Shown here piece by piece: positions 58,371 to 64,000 of a stretch of 64,000 nucleotides of DNA. Within the stretch, counting starts at the first letter, position 1; every line of letters starts with the position of its first letter. The translations under genes and the position numbers were made by a program. The notes beneath the pieces were generated by a model that saw nothing but the letters and a program-made list of their open reading frames with translations, made no database searches and was not told where the DNA came from. The DNA comes from Lophius americanus (Eukaryota; Chordata; Actinopteri; Lophiiformes; Lophiidae): the NCBI GenBank assembly GCA_037951165.1, contig JBBDHG010000019.1, positions 12,068,001 to 12,132,000 of the forward strand. Reading direction: 5' to 3'.

Positions 58371-59370
58371 ACCTTCCCTCCTTCATGCCTAGTTCCATTA
58401 TCCATACCTTCCCTCCTCTTCCACTCCTCTCGTCACATGTGTTTGTTTTTTCACCACCGCATTTCTCTTCACCTGGCTTTAGAATCCCCCCTCCTCCCTT
58501 TGCCCCTACACTATGCCCCTAATATTTGTCTAATTCCATAACTTTACCGTCAATACGTCTTTTCTTTTATTCGTTTTCTATCTTCTATCGTCCCTCCCTC
58601 TTCCCTTCCTTCCTTTATTATTCTTGTCTCCTACAATACCATGCCACAACTTTTCTATTGGTGACACTACCTTCCTTTCTTTCATTTTTCCTTCCATCCT
58701 TCCTTTCTTCTTTGCATTTGCATTCAGATTTAAAACTTCTTTTATACATTGTATTCCGCTATTTGATGCTAATGTCACTTATGGGACTTTTTCTTTATCT
58801 TATTCTGACTTATTATGCTTTTTGCTCTTCAAATTAAAGTTGAATTTATGCATTCTCATTCAACTTTTTTTCAATCCTTTACCATTGGCAACATGCTGGA
58901 AGCAAACTGCAGCTAACTAAATTTTCTATTTAAGGAAACAGCTCTTACCGCAGTAAGACATGATAATGTAAATAAAGCACCATGACAACAGCAAGTACTC
59001 TGAGTTAAATTTAATTACAGAAATGGAGTGTGTGGAGGGGTCCAGGAATTATCTGTCAAGTTGTCCATGCTTGTACATGTAGCACTTTGATGAGTCTCCA
59101 CACTTCTGAATTCTGTTTTTCAGGGCTGTATTCTAATCAGTGAAGCCAAGCGGGGGAATGTAGCATAATTTAATCCAATAGGGATTGATTTTAATCAAGA
59201 TAATGTCCCTGCTTGTCTTATTACAGTTTCACTGGCACGAAATGGCAAAAGATAATTTACTAAACATGCTGTAGGACTGTTTGGAATAAAACCGCTCAAT
59301 CAAATATCAGCATACTAGTACAAAAACTCATTGTTAATTTAATTTATAAAAAGTGTCCACTGACTGTATT
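58371..59370. other. Upstream DNA, pyrimidine-rich then AT-rich
   Basis: Long CT-rich stretch at about 58,375-58,710. No gene seen. Confidence 0.4.
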
Positions 59371-59602
59371 AGAAGAAGAAGAAATCCTTTATTGATTAAC
59401 GCCGTACACCATAGTGAAATTATTTCTCTGCATTTCACCCATCCCTGAGGGGGAAGTGGGCAGCCCCTTTGAACCACCTGGGGAGCTAGGGTCATGTTCA
59501 TGGACCCTACGACATGCAGATGCTGGTGGGACTTGAACAGGCTATCTTCTGATTTTGTGATTGGGAGACGGCCCCTTTAACCACTGAGCTACAGCCGCCC
59601 CT
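59371..59602 (-). mobile_element. tRNA-derived SINE
   Basis: On the minus strand it begins GGGCGGCTGTAGCTCAGTGG, with a pol III A box (TAGCTCAGTGG), and has a B-box-like CTGTTCAAGTCC near 59,530-59,542. The body contains 'gggtgaaatgcagagaaata' and ends with a (TTC)n-type tail at about 59,371-59,380. Confidence 0.8.
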
Positions 59603-59750
59603 AAACTGAAACCACAGGCGGCTCCAACTCGAGAGAATTTGATAACAACCTCAAATCCGACCTTAGTGTGTTTGACTCCCATGTGCCCGAAGAAAAGAAA
59701 CTGGAATCCTTTTAATGGGGTCCATGCCAGGGTATTGTTACATTTTTAAG

Positions 59751-60260
59751 GTGTTATGATTTAGACTGAATGGCTGAACCCAAAAGCGAGACACCAATAC
59801 AGGAGAATGTTTCAAACGGTCTTTATTTACTGAAGGCCGGAGGATGTACGGAGGGAAGCAGCGAATGGACATACTCGGCTCTGTACTTTACTTGCCTCTC
59901 CTTGACTGGGTGTCCAGAGAATGGAGGCCGGTCAGAGAGAATGAGCTGGCCTCCTGGAGCTGGTGGCATCAAGGAGGCTGGCAAGCAGGAGTTCACCGAC
60001 AACCTGGAGCACAAGAAAAAAGACATGAGCAAAGGGAACTAAGCAGGTGGAAAAACCCTCATATTAGATCCTGAACGTTTGTGCTACCACTGAGGTAAAC
60101 TTTACAATCTGATGAAGAGTGGAGGTTGAATACTACTGATCTTGATTGAAGCTAGACGTCAGGTGTCGGACTACCAGCCTCTAACACCAGGAAGAACATC
60201 ACCCTGAGACACACACTCACAAAAACAAGAAAAGAGATATAAGCGGGGAGGTCATGACAC
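59751..60260. mobile_element. Nonautonomous TIR element (MITE)
   Basis: Starts GTGTTATGATTT and ends with the reverse complement GTGTCATGACCT, imperfect inverted termini of 12 bp. The interior contains 'gaacccaaaagcgagacacc' and 'tctttatttactgaagg', a common fish repeat. The open frames within it are not genes. Confidence 0.6.
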
Positions 60261-62189
60261 TAGGATAGGTTTGCGTTAAATATTGTTTAACACAAGAATG
60301 AAGGTCATAGCAAGAAGGCTGTGATCAGCAGCATATTCACTTTGTTTACATGATTCCTAATAGCGATGGCTCATATTAGATTTCATTAGTTTTATCTCTA
60401 ATAATAAGAGTTGGAGGAGGACATGATTTCTACAGGGTGTTTGTGTGAGAGTCTGACGTGTGTGTGTGTGAGAGTTTGTTTGTTAGGACACAAAATGTTT
60501 GAGAGGATTTTGATTATATTTGTGAAAAGGTTGGCAACTGGAAGGGAAATAGGTATTTAAATTTTTAAGCTGACAGCAGAGTGCAACATAGCGGCTCCTG
60601 GAAATTGCATTTATATAGTCTGACATAGTTGGGCTGGCATAGTTGACTACTTTGACCTCAATTTGTGTCGGAAATTCGTAACACCTAGATGACGCTGAAG
60701 TGTGAATACTGGCGGCGCATCTAATGTCAATGTTCCGCTGTCTTATTATCCAATCTGCACTAAAATTCACACTTTGGCCAAAATTCCCAGCCTGAGAACA
60801 TCCATGTGGTTCAATTCAGAAATAGTCATAGCACCAACTGGAAATGTAATATTTCATACTTTGATGACTTGCCCATTGACCATATTGACCTTGAACTGGG
60901 TCAACAAAAGCCATGACTAAGTTCTAAAAATTCAACAGCAAATTATGATACACAATTACCTGAGCGTTTTTCCTTACCAATGGCTTGGTAAGACACTTGA
61001 GAATATTAAAATTGATAGAACCGACAAAATAAAAGAGTGATGGAAGCTCTTCAACCTTTGTTTTGGTGTAATCAAAACAGAAACCTTCAGTACAAAACCA
61101 GGACATATTATTTTATTTCATTTTCACCTACTTTATAGAAATATTTCAAAATAAACCAACCATTTCTATCCGTGGAAAATGAAATATGGGGACGATGCAA
61201 TACTGCTCAGATCCGGCAGTAATCATGCAGATTCAGAGAGCAACATTGACCACTGACTGACCGGATTATGACTTGGATTGGATTATGAATGATGCTGGTT
61301 TAATATTTTTATGTATTCTCCACTGAGGGAAGCACCTAATTCCATTGCAAAAATGTGTAATAACTATAAAGGCATACTAATTGTGATTCTGATACATTTG
61401 GATTCTGAGGAACATGAAACCTATTGGTTTTGTTGCACACAAATTAAAATACAGAGATAAAGATTAAATGAAGTCATATCATCCTATGTTAAAAGCAGTT
61501 ATTTGACCTTGTGCTCTTCAGCTATCTTGAGATAGTTATAGAAGTTGAATAAAGAAGTTGAAAATAGAAGTTGTTTTCGATCTCAATCAGCCAGGCATGC
61601 TGTATCTGTCAAACCTTGAACATGTTCTCCCCACTATCAACTTTCATTACAGAGCAAATCATCCCACCCTATTCATTCCTAGTCAGTCGTATCCAGGAAA
61701 CTGACATCAAACTCCTTTGGTCGCCACATCTAGTGCCATGGGGAAATATACTGATGTCTTCTCAACCCTGCTTAAATATTATGACATCACAATGGAGCCT
61801 CATCGCCAAAAACTAATTTTCATCTCCATCGTGGTAATAAAAATATTATTCCTCCACTCAGCATGAAGTCTCCCGTGATGGAGACGTCATTATTTCCTCT
61901 TTCACCATATTTGTATGTCTCGAGTGAAAAAAAATGGGCTTGATCCTGTTGCCATGGTGATGATGAACATTACATTTCACAAAGGCAACACTTTCAAAGG
62001 CTTGTGTGTGTGTGTGTGTGTGTGTGTGTACCCTGCAGTCACAGCACATTGGATGCGATTCCTCTAGTGGTTATAAAATTCAGAGTGTTTCACCTTCCTG
62101 CACAGATAGGATGAAAGCTTGGGTTTAGAGTAATTAATAATAATAATTATCATCACTTTATTAATGACATTGTTTAATGAAGTACATAT
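60261..62189. other. Upstream intergenic DNA, no gene seen
   Basis: AT-rich with a (TG)n microsatellite at 62,002-62,029. No supported exon. Confidence 0.4.
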
Positions 62190-62345
62190 AGGACTACACT
62201 GTGGAAATTGGTAATGTTAATCTTCCTTTGACCCAACCTTGAAGAGCAGTGTGCAGCTCCTGTGAAGCATCCAGGGAATCAGGGTCTTGCTCTAAGACCC
62301 CACAGCATGTAGCGTCAAGGTCTGGAATCGAACCTTAATCTCCAG
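62190..62345 (-). repeat. Diverged SINE-like fragment
   Basis: Minus strand has an exact pol III B box GGTTCGATTCC (62,324-62,334), followed by 'cttgacgctacatgctgtgg' and 'agcaagaccctgattccctg'. This fits an old tRNA-derived SINE rather than a working tRNA, since no cloverleaf can be closed around it. Confidence 0.55.
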
Positions 62346-64000
62346 ATTGTTGGACGACCTCAGAGTTAAAACCTCAGAGTTAAAACCTCTGACTCTACTC
62401 AGATCCATCTTAATACATTTTATAGCTACAGCAATCTGCTGAATTTATTTAGTTTTATTAAACTAAATATTATTTAGTTTAATAAAAACTAACTGTTTTA
62501 TTGTATTAAATATCTGCTTGGTACACCAATTAGCAAGTAATAATTAGGTAAGGTACGAAGGTACTAAGAGAATTCATTTATTCATACTTTCTGCTTTCAA
62601 ATGTTCTTCATATTGTGGAATTAAGGCAAGAGGCATATAAAGTGATAAGTATTTTACCCACAGGACAGATTACCAGCTTGTGAAAAACACAAATATAAGT
62701 AAAAGATCTGCATTCACAGTTGTATTTAAATAAAGGTATCTAAGTGTTATCAGAAAAAATGTACCTGAAGTACTCATCATGCACTACAATGTACTTTATG
62801 AGATCATCCTAGCCTGTTTATAGCCGCTGAACGAGAACAACTTGTCCTCAATTGATTAGAACGGCTTGCTCTCAAATTTATGTTTCTAAGCTAAGCTGAG
62901 CTAAAACATTTCTAATTTATTTTATCATGTTTTTGCATCGAAAAAAACCCCAAATATGCTTTTGTTTTTAATCTAGGCTAAAACCAGAAGATTTTCTAAC
63001 CCATAAAAACTAGAACAATTAAACCTCAACTTTGATTATAAACATTCAGAGTAAACACATTTGGACAGGAAGATGAAAAACTAGTCTGAAAAATGACTAG
63101 GAACTACAGTCGTCAGATGAATGTAGTGGCGTAAAAGCAGAATATTTCCCACTGTAAAGTAGAAGTATATCATCTAAAAGTAGTATAAAATAGAAATAAT
63201 CGCATTAAAACAAAAGCACCTCAAATGTTAAAGTAAGTACGGTACTTGATTAAATGAACTTAATTACGGTCAAGCACTGCAAAGTGAAGCATGCTCGTGG
63301 TAAACAAATAAAAGCATCATGATTATTGTGTGGTCTGAAAACGATCTTCCCACATCAACGAGACAGACAAACATTTCAAATACAGGAATGTTTCAACAGT
63401 CCATCATGAAAAAATGATTAAATTCTCTATAACACATACTAGGTTTTCTCAGCAATTCAGAAGTCTGTTCTGTATCAGAGCCTCTTAACTAAAATAGCTC
63501 TAAATTGGTATCAAACTGTGAATGCACTGGTCATTTAGAAGATTTATTTAGAAGGTCAAAAGGAACAGGGCTGGAAAGTGTTAGGGCTTCTGTCACAGAG
63601 GAACCTGAAAGCGTGATCCACCGAGGGAGAGACTAGAAGAGACTGGTGGGATGCATGGGCTTCCTGAACAGAAAGGATGGGCACAGAAAAGGTGGCTCGC
63701 CAGGCCAATCAAACCTAGCTAAAAAAGTGGAGGGAAGAGTCAGCCTCTGCTGAGGGTGCCTTCTTCCACTGGTTCTGGCAGAGGGGAGAACCCCTTTATA
63801 TATATCTGAGTACAAGGATTAAACTACCTTCTACTTTTAATTTTCCTTACCCCTCCTGTATATAAGTCCTAGGTGTTTTGGCACAGATTCTCCGCCCTTC
63901 TTAGCCTGGCTTCCTGTGCTCCACCTTGGAACATCAGTTTGGATTTTTAAATGCGTTCACATAAACAACAACCCTACAATGTTGTCTCAGACAGCAGGGC
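62346..64000. other. Intergenic, no gene seen
   Basis: AT-rich; a 14-bp unit 'cctcagagttaaaa' is tandemly duplicated at about 62,359-62,386. Nothing else supported. Confidence 0.4.

Noticed and set aside
62324..62334. tRNA gene from an exact B box
   Set aside because: No A box, acceptor stem or cloverleaf can be built; it is part of an old SINE.
1..64000. CRISPR arrays, bacterial operons, integrated prophage
   Set aside because: None of the patterns are present; the window is vertebrate nuclear DNA.

Overview
This window is nuclear DNA from a ray-finned fish, almost certainly a teleost. The evidence is two conserved vertebrate genes with spliced or vertebrate-like structure, long AT-rich introns, and a typical teleost repeat mix: Rex3/RTE, L1 and L2/CR1 LINEs, Tc1-like and hAT-like elements, a tRNA-derived SINE, a Gypsy remnant and many microsatellites. 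There is no bacterial-type organisation and no CRISPR.

Two genes are certain, both on the minus strand. The first is sf3b5 (13,787-14,047), the 86-residue SF3b10 subunit of the U2 snRNP, in one coding exon behind a likely 5'UTR intron and an ETS-type promoter. The second is oprm1, the mu-opioid receptor, which fills 22.3-58.1 kb. I resolve six coding exons: 57,868-58,139; 31,560-31,909; 26,257-26,432; 25,251-25,429; 24,028-24,211; and a last exon starting at 22,313. All junctions obey GT-AG and phases match, giving an intact 388-residue receptor with no stops or frameshifts. The part that is one exon in mammalian OPRM1 (ECL2 to C-tail) is split here by two extra introns.

The most interesting signal is at the oprm1 stop codon. 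The last exon reads Val-TGA-CTA-G, the UGA-CUAG context known to drive translational readthrough in the related receptors OPRK1 and OPRL1. It is followed in frame by 29 sense codons with coding-like base composition and a second TGA, ending in Thr-Gly-Leu, a class I PDZ-ligand pattern. I infer a C-terminally extended mu receptor made by stop-codon readthrough.

Layout: 1-13.6 kb is gene-poor with a decayed L1 (about 5.9-8.6 kb) and an L2/CR1-type LINE (9.66-10.37 kb); 13.6-14.6 kb is sf3b5; 14.6-20 kb is intergenic with dispersed repeats; 20-22.3 kb is probable oprm1 3'UTR; 22.3-58.1 kb is oprm1. Intron 2 holds a 3-kb TA-flanked terminal-inverted-repeat element interrupted by a Rex3 copy. The 26-kb intron 1 holds a broken Gypsy element, a near-perfect 145-bp inverted repeat, Tc1/hAT-type elements and one unexplained open exon-like stretch. 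57.8-58.4 kb is the GC/CpG-rich first exon and promoter; 58.4-64 kb is upstream DNA with SINE/MITE insertions. Several short perfect hairpins recur in old repeats.
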